Source: Flaviflexus huanghaiensis
GTDB lineage: Bacteria; Actinomycetota; Actinomycetes; Actinomycetales; Actinomycetaceae
Reading direction: 5' to 3'
Assembly (NCBI RefSeq): GCF_014118685.1
Contig: NZ_JACFAK010000006.1
Span: 62,001 to 126,000 of the forward strand
DNA length: 64,000 bases
Both the position numbers and the translations under genes were made by a program. Shown here piece by piece: positions 53,510 to 61,826 of the stretch. The notes beneath the pieces are model-generated. The model had not been told where the DNA came from, ran no database searches, and worked only from the letters and a program-made list of their open reading frames with translations. How positions within the stretch are numbered: the stretch's first letter is position 1; every line of letters begins with the position of its first letter.

Positions 53510-54415
53510 TTAGCCCCTCATAGCCACCCCCTCACGCCAGTAACCCATGAACGCGACCCTGCGCCGGTCGATGCCAACGTCGCGGACGAGGTGACGCCGA
53601 AGGCCTGTGACAACGCTACTCTCGCCAGCGATCCAGCAGTACGGCCACGCCTCCGACGTTGCGCTCGGGCCCGGCGTCGGAGCGCCGGAGGCGGAGTGGG
53701 TAGGTGTCTCCCAGATGAGCTCATCGGACGTCGCGGGCTCGTGTGTTGTCATATGCCAGCCGAGCGCTGGTCCGAGTAGCGCGCCCCTGGGCGCACCATC
53801 GCGTGGGAGCCACCGCACGTCGATCGTGCTGGGACCGTCAATCGTCAGCCGGTCCTCGGATGTCGGAACTTCGATGAATGCCTGCCCGGAGAGCGAGGTC
53901 CCCTCGTCCTCGAGATCTTCGAGGATCCGAGCGATCGCAGGCGCCGCGGTCTCGTCGCCGAGGAGGATGACCTCACGTGCTCCGGCGGGATCGAATTCGA
54001 TTCCTCCCGACGCAGGCCCCTGGGACGGGATGACAATGAGTAGCTAATCTCCGGGCCTCGCTGTGGCCGCCCACTCCCCCGCCGGGCCGCAGACATCACC
54101 GTGCATGACAACATCGACAGCCAGATGCAGGCCGTCGCTGCGTCGCGTCAGGCTTCGTATCGAGTAGGTCCTCATGCTCCCGCGCTTATCCTCAGGAAGG
54201 GCGAGCCATTCTCTGTACCACTCGGGGTCCGATCCGAGGATGGGGAGTTGCCCGGAGTGCGGCGGGACAATGAGCTTGATCCGTTGATCATAGATCGGGT
54301 AATCGATCATGAGTGAGTCGACGTCTGGCCCCGTGAAAACGATTCGGCGGAAGTGGGGGCTGAGATCGATGACAGCGTCAACCGTTGCGCGGATCGGAAC
54401 ATACATGGTGGTCAC
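53510..54415 (-). pseudogene. Siderophore-interacting protein (NAD(P)H-dependent ferric-siderophore reductase), interrupted by one in-frame stop
   Basis: A 302-codon frame of the SIP family. The first part (RIVFTGPDVDSLMIDYPIYD, then RTYSIRSL) is the FAD-binding barrel; the second part (REVILLGDETAAPAIARIL) is the NAD-binding domain, ending in YWREGVAM. A single TAG at 54046-54044 cuts it after RPGD. The frame continues unbroken and well conserved on the far side. A one-base change from CAG, AAG or TGG would restore it. It could be a fresh mutation, a sequencing error or readthrough. The start overlaps the ABC ATPase stop (GTGA). Confidence 0.85.
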
Positions 54416-55212
54416 GCGTCCTTCACGTGGTGGCGGCCTACCGGCATAACGAGTGGAGTGCCGGAGACAGGGTCGAGGTGGATCTGACTGCGGATGCCGA
54501 ACACCTCCTCAATGTGTTCGGGGGTGACAACCTCGTACGGTGCACCGTGGACGTGGATAGCGCCGTCCTTCATCGCGACGAGATAGTCCGAGTACCGGGC
54601 GGCAAGATTGATGTCGTGGAGGACCATGACGATCGTCGTGCCCTGCTCCCGGTTGAGATCGGTGAGCAGATCGAGGATTTCGAGCTGGTTAGCGATATCG
54701 AGGAACGTTGTCGGCTCATCGAGCAGGAGAACGTCCGTTTGCTGCGCCAACGACATGGCGATCCACACCCGTTGGCGCTGCCCGCCTGATAGTTCATCGA
54801 CCGCGCGCTCCGCGAGATCGGACGTGTTCGTCACTTCGAGTGCACGAGCAACCACCTCGTAGTCGCGGGCCGACCAGCGTCCCATGAGGCCCTGATGGGG
54901 GTGGCGGCCGCGGCCGACGAGATCAGCGACAACGATGCCCTCTGGCGCGACCGGCGATTGCGGGAGCAACCCGAGGATTCGAGCGAGCTGTTTTGCAGAC
55001 CGGGAGGAAAGGAGTGAACCGTCAAGGAGGACCTCGCCGTTGGCGGGCGTGAGTAGCCGGGAGAACGCTCGGAGCAAAGTCGACTTGCCGCACCCGTTCG
55101 GGCCGACGATCGACGTGATAACGCCGGGTGGCACGGTGAGATCCATGCCGGTGATGACAGTCCGCTCCCCGTATCCGAGAGAGACATCCTTCGCAGCTAA
55201 AACGCGGTTCAT
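54412..55212 (-). CDS. Iron-siderophore ABC transporter ATP-binding protein (FepC-like)
   Basis: A 266-residue ATPase. Walker A SIVGPNGCGKSTLLRAF, Q-loop LLPQSPVAPEG, signature ELSGGQRQRVWIAMSLAQ, Walker B VLLLDEPTTFLDI and switch His VLHDINLAARYSD are all present. It powers ferric-siderophore import through the two permeases upstream. The ATG at 55212 overlaps the permease stop. Confidence 0.94.
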   Translation of the reverse strand: MNRVLAAKDVSLGYGERTVITGMDLTVPPGVITSIVGPNGCGKSTLLRAFSRLLTPANGEVLLDGSLLSSRSAKQLARILGLLPQSPVAPEGIVVADLVGRGRHPHQGLMGRWSARDYEVVARALEVTNTSDLAERAVDELSGGQRQRVWIAMSLAQQTDVLLLDEPTTFLDIANQLEILDLLTDLNREQGTTIVMVLHDINLAARYSDYLVAMKDGAIHVHGAPYEVVTPEHIEEVFGIRSQIHLDPVSGTPLVMPVGRHHVKDA

Positions 55213-56303
55213 AGAGTGCTCCGATTCGAACGGACGAGGAGATAGATAAGGAAGGGCGCGCCGAGCGCGCCGGTGATGACGCCGACCGGATAACGCGTAC
55301 CGAGTGCGTACTGGCCGACAAGATCCGACAGGAGAATGATGAGCGCTCCGGTGAGCGCCGAGGGAACGATGAGGGGACCGCCGGGCCCCACAATGCGAGC
55401 AGCAATGGGTCCGGAAAGAAACGCGACGAAGGCAACGGGACCGCACGCCGCCGTCGCGACAGCGATGAGGATGACCGAGCAGATGATGAGGCTCACTCTG
55501 GCGAGAGTGACCCGGGCCCCGAGCGCCGTCGCACTGTCGTCACCCAGCCGCAGGAGGTCGAGGCTACGACTGAACGCGAGCATGGTCGGCATGAGGGCAG
55601 AAACAACAACGAGAAGAGGGAGTGTGCGCTCCCACGTTGCGGCGTTGAGTGACCCGGTGAGCCACCGTGTCGCGCTCGGCAGGTCCCACGTGCTCGCCTG
55701 TGACAGGGCGTAGGTGACGACAGAGTGGAGCATGGCGGCCACTCCGATACCGATGAGGATGAGGCGCGTGCCGACGAATCCGTCCTTGTAGGAGAGGAGG
55801 TAGATGGCGAGGGCAACAAGAAGGGAGGCGATAAGGGCAACGATGGAGACCTGCGACTGGCTCATCCCGAAGATGACGATGCCGATAACGCCAGCCGCCG
55901 AGGCTCCGGCCGAGATCCCGATAATGTCCGGTGATGCGAGCTGATTGCGGAGCATCGTCTGGAAGGTCACCCCTGCCGCGCCGAAGGCAAAGCCCGCGAG
56001 AAGTCCCATCGTCGCCCGAGGCAAGCGGAGCTCGCCAACGCTGTAGCTGGCACCGGGGACCTGCTCACCGCGGATGACTCGCACGATCTCGGCGGGGCTG
56101 TAAACGTTCTCGCCCCACATGAGACTGACGATGTAGACGGCGGCGACGGCAACGATGAGGAAGGCGACAATGAGGGTGCGGCGGCGCCTACGAGAACGGC
56201 GGGCGGATCTGAGTGCCGCTGCGGGCGTCGACAGCGGACCATTGGCCACTGTGCTCGGCGTGGGAACATCCTTCACATCGATGTCGCTTGTTCGCAGGGT
56301 CAT
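55209..56303 (-). CDS. Iron-siderophore ABC transporter permease (FecCD family, FepG-like)
   Basis: A 364-residue permease with about 9-10 membrane segments. RLPRATMGLLAGFAFGAAG, the LASPDIIGISAGASAAG block and FVAFLSGPIAARIVGPG are FecCD signatures. An Arg-rich stretch precedes the first membrane segment. Overlaps both neighbours (ATGA). Confidence 0.93.
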   Translation of the reverse strand: MTLRTSDIDVKDVPTPSTVANGPLSTPAAALRSARRSRRRRRTLIVAFLIVAVAAVYIVSLMWGENVYSPAEIVRVIRGEQVPGASYSVGELRLPRATMGLLAGFAFGAAGVTFQTMLRNQLASPDIIGISAGASAAGVIGIVIFGMSQSQVSIVALIASLLVALAIYLLSYKDGFVGTRLILIGIGVAAMLHSVVTYALSQASTWDLPSATRWLTGSLNAATWERTLPLLVVVSALMPTMLAFSRSLDLLRLGDDSATALGARVTLARVSLIICSVILIAVATAACGPVAFVAFLSGPIAARIVGPGGPLIVPSALTGALIILLSDLVGQYALGTRYPVGVITGALGAPFLIYLLVRSNRSTL

Positions 56304-57328
56304 AGCTCTCTCACCCGCTGACGTCTCACGATCCAGATGAAGAAGGGGGCGCCGATGATCGGCATGATGATCCCAACCGCGATCTCACTCGGCCTCGTCA
56401 TCACACCTCCAAGAGTGTCCGCGCTGACGAGGAGGGCCGCGCCGGCAAGCGCGGAGAACGGAATGAGCCAGCGGTGATCCGTGCCGACGAGCAGCCGGCA
56501 CATGTGCGGAACGATGAGTCCGACGAAGGCGATCGGCCCAGCAAGAGCTGTGGCGACACCGCACAGGATGACGGCGCCAATCGAGCTGACGATCCGGGTG
56601 CGAAGCACCCGTTCACCGAGACCTGACGCCATCTCATCGCCAAGGGCAAGCGCGTTCATTCCCCTGGCCATGAGTAGACAGATGATGGCTCCCACGGCAA
56701 GGAGCGGAGCCCCCAGGGCCAGCCTGTCCCATGACACACCTGCAACACCACCAATCTGCCAGTGCCGGTAGCTGTCCATGACGTCGATGCGGGGAAGAAG
56801 AACCGCCGAGACGAGTGCCGAGAGTGCGGCTGAGGTGGCCGCCCCGGCGAGTGCCAGCTTGAGCGGTGTCGCCCCTGCCCTGCCGAGAGAGCCAACAACG
56901 TAGACAAAAACGGACGCTGCCGCGGCGCCGATGATGGCGAGGACCATGATGGTGACCGGGTTGACGACACCGAAGAAGGTCATACCCACGACAACAGCGA
57001 GCGAGGCTCCCGACAGGACACCGAAGATCCCGGGGTCGGCAAGGGGGTTGCGGGTGACCGCCTGCATCGTTGTCCCCGCGACGGCCAACGCGGCACCGAC
57101 GGCGATGCCAAGAACGGTGCGGGGAAAGCGGGCCGCGGCGGCTGCCTGCTCAGCTGTCTCCGTTGATCCCAGCAAACCCGCCATAGCATCCGACGCCGAG
57201 ATCGATCGAACGCCGAACATAATCGAGCCGATGAAGGCGAGGGCGAGCAGGGCGAGGAGCAGGGCGAGCGATCGAGATCGGCCGCTCGCCCTGCTCCGAC
57301 CGCGGGCAACCGCTGTCGGCTCGGTCAT
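56300..57328 (-). CDS. Iron-siderophore ABC transporter permease (FecCD family, FepD-like)
   Basis: A 342-residue permease. RFPRTVLGIAVGAALAVAG, NPLADPGIFGVLSGASLA and IAFVGLIVPHMCRLLVGTDH are the FecCD motifs. It pairs with the downstream permease to form the channel. The ATG at 57328 lies 4 bases after the substrate-binding protein stop. Confidence 0.93.
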   Translation of the reverse strand: MTEPTAVARGRSRASGRSRSLALLLALLALAFIGSIMFGVRSISASDAMAGLLGSTETAEQAAAAARFPRTVLGIAVGAALAVAGTTMQAVTRNPLADPGIFGVLSGASLAVVVGMTFFGVVNPVTIMVLAIIGAAAASVFVYVVGSLGRAGATPLKLALAGAATSAALSALVSAVLLPRIDVMDSYRHWQIGGVAGVSWDRLALGAPLLAVGAIICLLMARGMNALALGDEMASGLGERVLRTRIVSSIGAVILCGVATALAGPIAFVGLIVPHMCRLLVGTDHRWLIPFSALAGAALLVSADTLGGVMTRPSEIAVGIIMPIIGAPFFIWIVRRQRVREL

Positions 57329-57332
57329 GATG

Positions 57333-58388
57333 TCAGCCAAGCGCGTCCTCGAGGAGTGCGAAGTAGTCGCTGATCCCCCAGCTGACGGACAGTGGCGACG
57401 GATTGGCAGCCGCTGCGAGCGGTCCGTTTCCGAGGAAGGCGACTCGGCCATCGGCGATGGCGGGAATGCGGGAGAGCAAAGGATCTGCCTGCCACGCCTC
57501 GAGGCTGGCCGCGTTCTCCGCCTCGTCGTCCGAGCCGTAGGTGATGAAGAGGTCGACGTCCTCAAACGCCTCGGGATTCTCTGCCGAAATCTCGACGTAG
57601 AACGACTCGGAATCGGCATTCTCCGCCAAGATGTCGGCCTCTTCGAAGCCGTTGTCGAGGAGGAACCCGGCGCGGGGATCGAGGGGGGTGTAGAAGCCGA
57701 TCTTCGACGTGTCTGAGCCGTCGATAAACATGAAGAGCGGCACCGTGCCCTCGAGCATCGGATGCTCGGAGCTCGCCGCATCAATGTCGGCCTGGATGGT
57801 GTCGATAAGGTCCTCGCCCTCATCGACCATGCCGAGTGCCGTGGAGTTCATTGAAATCATCTCGTTGAGTGAGGTCCCCCACGCGACATCGGGGTAGGCG
57901 ACGACCGGTGCGATCTTGCTGAGCTGGTCGTAGTCATCCTGGGTCAGGCCCGAGTAGGACGCAAGAATGACATCGGGAGTCGTGTTGTTGACCGAATCGA
58001 AGGGAATCGAATCGGTCGCGTCGAAGAGGACGGGAGATTCAGCGTCGAGCTCCGCGAGCCGTTCGTCGACCCAGGGCAGGATGCCATCACCATCGTCGTC
58101 GCCCCATGTCGCCTTCTCCATGCCGACCGGGACGATGCCGAGAGCCAGCGGCACCTCGTGGTTGCTCCACGCCACCGTTGCCACACGCTCGGGTTTCTCC
58201 TCAATGACGGTCTCACCGAAGGCGTGGCTGATCGTCACCGGAAAACCATCGGCGTCGGCCGCGTTCTCGTCAGTCGTTGTGTCTACAGCAGAACCCTCCT
58301 CGGATGGCCCGCCATCGTCAGAGCAGGCGGCGAGGGTGGTGGAGAGCGCTGCAGCGGCAAGAACTGCAGCAAATCGGCGAGAAGTCAT
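57333..58388 (-). CDS. Iron-siderophore ABC transporter substrate-binding lipoprotein
   Basis: A 351-residue lipoprotein. The signal peptide ends in a lipobox LAACSDD (Cys near residue 22). The body is the periplasmic-binding-protein fold (ERVATVAWSNHEVPLALG, PDVILASYSGLTQDDYDQL). GGGAG lies before the ATG at 58388, and an IdeR/DtxR-like box lies 67 bases upstream. First gene of the fep-like operon; captures ferric-siderophore at the cell surface. Confidence 0.93.
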   Translation of the reverse strand: MTSRRFAAVLAAAALSTTLAACSDDGGPSEEGSAVDTTTDENAADADGFPVTISHAFGETVIEEKPERVATVAWSNHEVPLALGIVPVGMEKATWGDDDGDGILPWVDERLAELDAESPVLFDATDSIPFDSVNNTTPDVILASYSGLTQDDYDQLSKIAPVVAYPDVAWGTSLNEMISMNSTALGMVDEGEDLIDTIQADIDAASSEHPMLEGTVPLFMFIDGSDTSKIGFYTPLDPRAGFLLDNGFEEADILAENADSESFYVEISAENPEAFEDVDLFITYGSDDEAENAASLEAWQADPLLSRIPAIADGRVAFLGNGPLAAAANPSPLSVSWGISDYFALLEDALG

Positions 58389-58454
58389 GGGTGCTCCCAA
58401 ATCGGAATTCAGCACGCTGGCCACAAAGATCCGCTACCCAGCGCGGGCCACCAT

Positions 58455-58473
58455 TTAGGTAAGGCAGGCCTAA
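58455..58473 (-). promoter_or_regulatory. IdeR/DtxR-like iron box
   Basis: TTAGGTAAGGCAGGCCTAA matches the 19-base DtxR/IdeR consensus at 15 positions and lies just upstream of the siderophore-uptake operon. Iron-loaded repressor would shut the operon when iron is plentiful. Confidence 0.75.
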
Positions 58474-58592
58474 CTTTACATAAAATTACGCAACACACAT
58501 AGGACGTAATTCCGTGGCAGTGCGTTGAACCCGTGAGGATCGCAGGACCGCGCTGGGCGGCTCACGCGTCCGGGAGAGGTCACGCGCCGGCG

Positions 58593-59099
58593 CTAGTCCT
58601 GGTCCTCGTAAGTCAGCAGGTGGCCAAGGCCCCGGATCGCGACAACCGGATGACCCGGGTAAGTGTTCATGAGCACGTCCGCCATCCTCGCCAGGTCCTC
58701 CCGCAAACGCGACGTGCCGACGTGTGAATCGACGCCAGCGGCAGCAACATCTCCGGTGATGATGACCCCGGGCCTGCCCCCGAAGCGAGCGTCAAGCCCC
58801 CGCCTAATAGCACGGGCACTCGAGACCGGGTTCTCGGGCGGAAGAACAGCGATGCCACGGGGCGTGCGGCCAGCGCTCAGCACGCCCGACGTGCCAGCCT
58901 TAACCATGCGCCCCTCGCATATGGCGACGAGCTTGCGAGCGATAACGATGATGTCACCGCGAACGATCCCAAGCCTTCCATCTGGCCAGACGAGTTCGTT
59001 GAGCGCAGGCGCTATGAGGGCAGAAACATCATCGTTCATCGTGGCCTGCGGTATGCCAGGGACTGCGACAGCGAGCAGTGACGTGTGTGGTGCATGCAT
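58593..59099 (-). CDS. Short coenzyme F420-0:L-glutamate ligase-like (CofE/FbiB-like) protein
   Basis: A 168-residue protein resembling the CofE ligase fold: GDIIVIARKLVAICEGRMVK, then PENPVSSARAIRRGLDARFGG and a GVIITGD segment that replaces the usual VVVSDTFG. True CofE is about 250 residues and FbiB longer, so this is a shortened or divergent family member. Whether it acts on F420 is unknown; no other F420 gene is nearby. Confidence 0.65.
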   Translation of the reverse strand: MHAPHTSLLAVAVPGIPQATMNDDVSALIAPALNELVWPDGRLGIVRGDIIVIARKLVAICEGRMVKAGTSGVLSAGRTPRGIAVLPPENPVSSARAIRRGLDARFGGRPGVIITGDVAAAGVDSHVGTSRLREDLARMADVLMNTYPGHPVVAIRGLGHLLTYEDQD

Positions 59100-59159
59100 C
59101 TGTTCATCGTGACATAGCGTGCGCGAAGGGTACCGCCCGTTTATGGAACAATTGGCCTC

Positions 59160-61796
59160 ATGACTGAGAACGCTTCTATCGTCGCCGCGGTGAATGCTCC
59201 CGACAGGGTGAGCCTGGACGGACTGGAGACCAAGTGGGGTGCCGCGTGGGAGGAGAACGGGACGTACACGTACGAGCCAACCTCCCGGGACAACACCTAC
59301 TCGATTGACACTCCCCCGCCCACGGTATCGGGTTCACTCCACGTGGGGCACGTTTTCTCCTACACCCACACGGACATCATCGCCCGGTACAAGCGAATGA
59401 CAGGCAAGCACGTTTTCTACCCGATGGGCTGGGACGACAACGGTCTGCCGACCGAGCGTCGCGTCCAGAACTACTACGGCGTCCGCTGTGACCCGTCGCT
59501 GCCATACGATGTCGACTTCGTACCTCCGCACGATGGCGGCGATGGCAAGTCGATCAAGTACGCGGACCAGAAACCGATCTCGAGGCGCAACTTCATCGAG
59601 CTGTGCTGGCAACTGACAGCGGAGGATGAGGAGCAGTTCGAGCATCTGTGGCGCACTCTCGGCCTATCAGTCGACTGGAAGCAGAACTATCAGACCATCG
59701 GCCCGAAGGCTCAGAAAGTTGCCCAGGCCGCGTTCCTTCGTAACCTCGCCCGTGGTGAGGCCTACCAGGCGCAGGCACCCGGCCTGTGGGACGTGACGTT
59801 CCAGACCGCTGTTGCCCAAGCCGAGCTCGAGGCGCGCGAGTACCCGGGCGCCTACCATAAGATCGCCTTCCACGGCACGGACGAGGACGTCGTCATCGAG
59901 ACGACCCGGCCCGAACTCCTTCCCGCCTGCGTCGCACTTATCGCCCACCCGGACGATGAGCGGTACCAGCACCTGTTCGGCACGACCGTCACCTCGCCCG
60001 TTTTCGGGGTCGAGTTGCCGGTCCTTGCGCACTCGGCCGCCGAGAAGGACAAGGGCGCCGGCATCGCCATGTGCTGTACGTTCGGTGATCTCACTGACGT
60101 GCAGTGGTGGCGTGAGCTGTCTTTACCGCTCCGTCCCGTTCTCGGCAAGGACGGCCGCATTCTCCCCGAAACTCCGGAATGGATCACCGCACCTGAGGGT
60201 GTCTCTCTCTATGAAGAGATGGCGGGGAAGACGATCTTCTCGTCCCGCAAGGCTGTTGTCGACAAGATGGCTGAGACTGGCGACTTGATCGGCGAACCTG
60301 TCAACACTCAGCGCATGACGAACTTCTTCGAAAAGGGCGACAAACCGCTTGAGATCGTGACGTCACGCCAGTGGTACATCCGCAACGGCGGCCGCCCCTA
60401 CACGGAGGCGAATGGCAAACAGTTGCAGGAGAACCTCCTTGAAGCCGGCAAGGAGCTTGAGTTCTATCCAGACTTCATGCGGGTCCGCTATGAGAACTGG
60501 ACGCGGGGCCTCAACACCGATTGGCTCATCTCCCGCCAGCGCTTCTTCGGCGTTCCGCTTCCCGTCTGGTACGAGGTTAACGAGAATGGCGAACCCGACT
60601 ACAGCCGGGTCATCACTCCGACCGAGGCTGAGCTCCCCGTTGACCCGTCAAGCGATGTCCCTGCGGGCTTCACGGAAGACCAGCGCGGTGTCGCCGGTGG
60701 TTTCGTCGGCGAAGTCGACATCATGGACACGTGGGCGACATCATCGATGAGCCCGCAGATCGCGACCGGCTGGCTGACCGACGAGACGCTGTTTAACGCG
60801 ACGTACCCGATGGACTTGCGCCCCCAGGGCCAGGACATCATCCGGACGTGGCTCTTCTCCTCCATGGTCCGCGCCCATCTCGAGTTCGGCGGCCTGCCGT
60901 GGAAGAGCGCCGCGATCTCCGGCTGGATCCTCGATCCAGACCGCAAGAAGATGTCGAAGTCGAAGGGGAACGTCGTCACCCCCATGGGGCTACTCGAGAA
61001 GCACTCCTCGGACGGAGTGCGCTACTGGGCGGCGTCCGCCCGACTCGGCACAGATGCGGCGTTCGAAGAGAACCAGATGAAGATCGGCCGCCGCCTGGCC
61101 ATCAAGCTCCTCAACGCATCGAAGTTCGCACTGACGATGGGTGGGGATACCGTCGAGTTCAACCCGGCGAAGATCAACCTCGACATCGACCGCGCCATGG
61201 TCGCGACCGTCGCCCGCGTTGTTACCGAAGCGACCGACGCATTTGAGGCCTACGATCACACGCGAGCCCTCGAGGTCACCGAATCCGCCTTCTGGTCGTT
61301 CTGTGACGACTATCTGGAGCTCGTCAAAGACCGCGCCTACAACCGAGACGGGCTGTTCACAACGCAACAGAGTGAGTCGGCCCGTGCCGCTCTCGCCCTC
61401 AGCGTCGACGCGTTCGTCCGCCTGCTCGCTCCGGTGCTCCCCTACGCCGCCGAAGAGGTCTGGTCCTGGTACGCGCAAGGTTCCGTCCACCGAGCATCCT
61501 GGCCGGTTGCCGACGACCTGAGCAAGGCGGCAGCGAATGCCGACGAGAGCCTTCTCGCGGTCGCGGGTGAAGCACTTGCCGCACTTCGTCGCGTGAAGAG
61601 CGAGAACAAGGTGTCGCAGCGCACAACCTACGCGTCAGTAGCTATGATTGCTCCTGATGACCATCACGAGCAGATCAACGCGGTCCTGCCTGATCTTCGT
61701 CAGGCCGCACACGTACGAGGAACACTCGACATCGTTGCGGGCGATTCCATCGCTATCGCACAGTACGAGCTGGACCCCGCGCCCGCGAAGAATTAA
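59160..61796 (+). CDS. valS: Valyl-tRNA synthetase
   Basis: An 878-residue class I synthetase. HIGH motif PTVSGSLHVGHVFSYTH, GWDDNGLPTERRVQNYYGV, and KKMSKSKGNVVTP. It has the anticodon domain but the usual C-terminal coiled coil looks missing, as in other actinobacterial/archaeal-like forms. No ribosome site precedes the ATG. A 6-codon frame (MEQLAS, from 59143) ends one base into the start. Confidence 0.96.
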   Translation: MTENASIVAAVNAPDRVSLDGLETKWGAAWEENGTYTYEPTSRDNTYSIDTPPPTVSGSLHVGHVFSYTHTDIIARYKRMTGKHVFYPMGWDDNGLPTERRVQNYYGVRCDPSLPYDVDFVPPHDGGDGKSIKYADQKPISRRNFIELCWQLTAEDEEQFEHLWRTLGLSVDWKQNYQTIGPKAQKVAQAAFLRNLARGEAYQAQAPGLWDVTFQTAVAQAELEAREYPGAYHKIAFHGTDEDVVIETTRPELLPACVALIAHPDDERYQHLFGTTVTSPVFGVELPVLAHSAAEKDKGAGIAMCCTFGDLTDVQWWRELSLPLRPVLGKDGRILPETPEWITAPEGVSLYEEMAGKTIFSSRKAVVDKMAETGDLIGEPVNTQRMTNFFEKGDKPLEIVTSRQWYIRNGGRPYTEANGKQLQENLLEAGKELEFYPDFMRVRYENWTRGLNTDWLISRQRFFGVPLPVWYEVNENGEPDYSRVITPTEAELPVDPSSDVPAGFTEDQRGVAGGFVGEVDIMDTWATSSMSPQIATGWLTDETLFNATYPMDLRPQGQDIIRTWLFSSMVRAHLEFGGLPWKSAAISGWILDPDRKKMSKSKGNVVTPMGLLEKHSSDGVRYWAASARLGTDAAFEENQMKIGRRLAIKLLNASKFALTMGGDTVEFNPAKINLDIDRAMVATVARVVTEATDAFEAYDHTRALEVTESAFWSFCDDYLELVKDRAYNRDGLFTTQQSESARAALALSVDAFVRLLAPVLPYAAEEVWSWYAQGSVHRASWPVADDLSKAAANADESLLAVAGEALAALRRVKSENKVSQRTTYASVAMIAPDDHHEQINAVLPDLRQAAHVRGTLDIVAGDSIAIAQYELDPAPAKN

Positions 61797-61826
61797 GACC
61801 AGCCCTGACAGGGCGGGAAGGCAGCA

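Noticed and set aside
57329-57823. A longer start for the first FecCD permease
   Set aside because: The extension is antisense-frame shadow of the substrate-binding protein gene.
61802-61815. Small hairpin GCCCTGACAGGGC between valS and the acyl-CoA synthetase
   Set aside because: The loop would be a single base and the stem is short, so it is unlikely to form or terminate.
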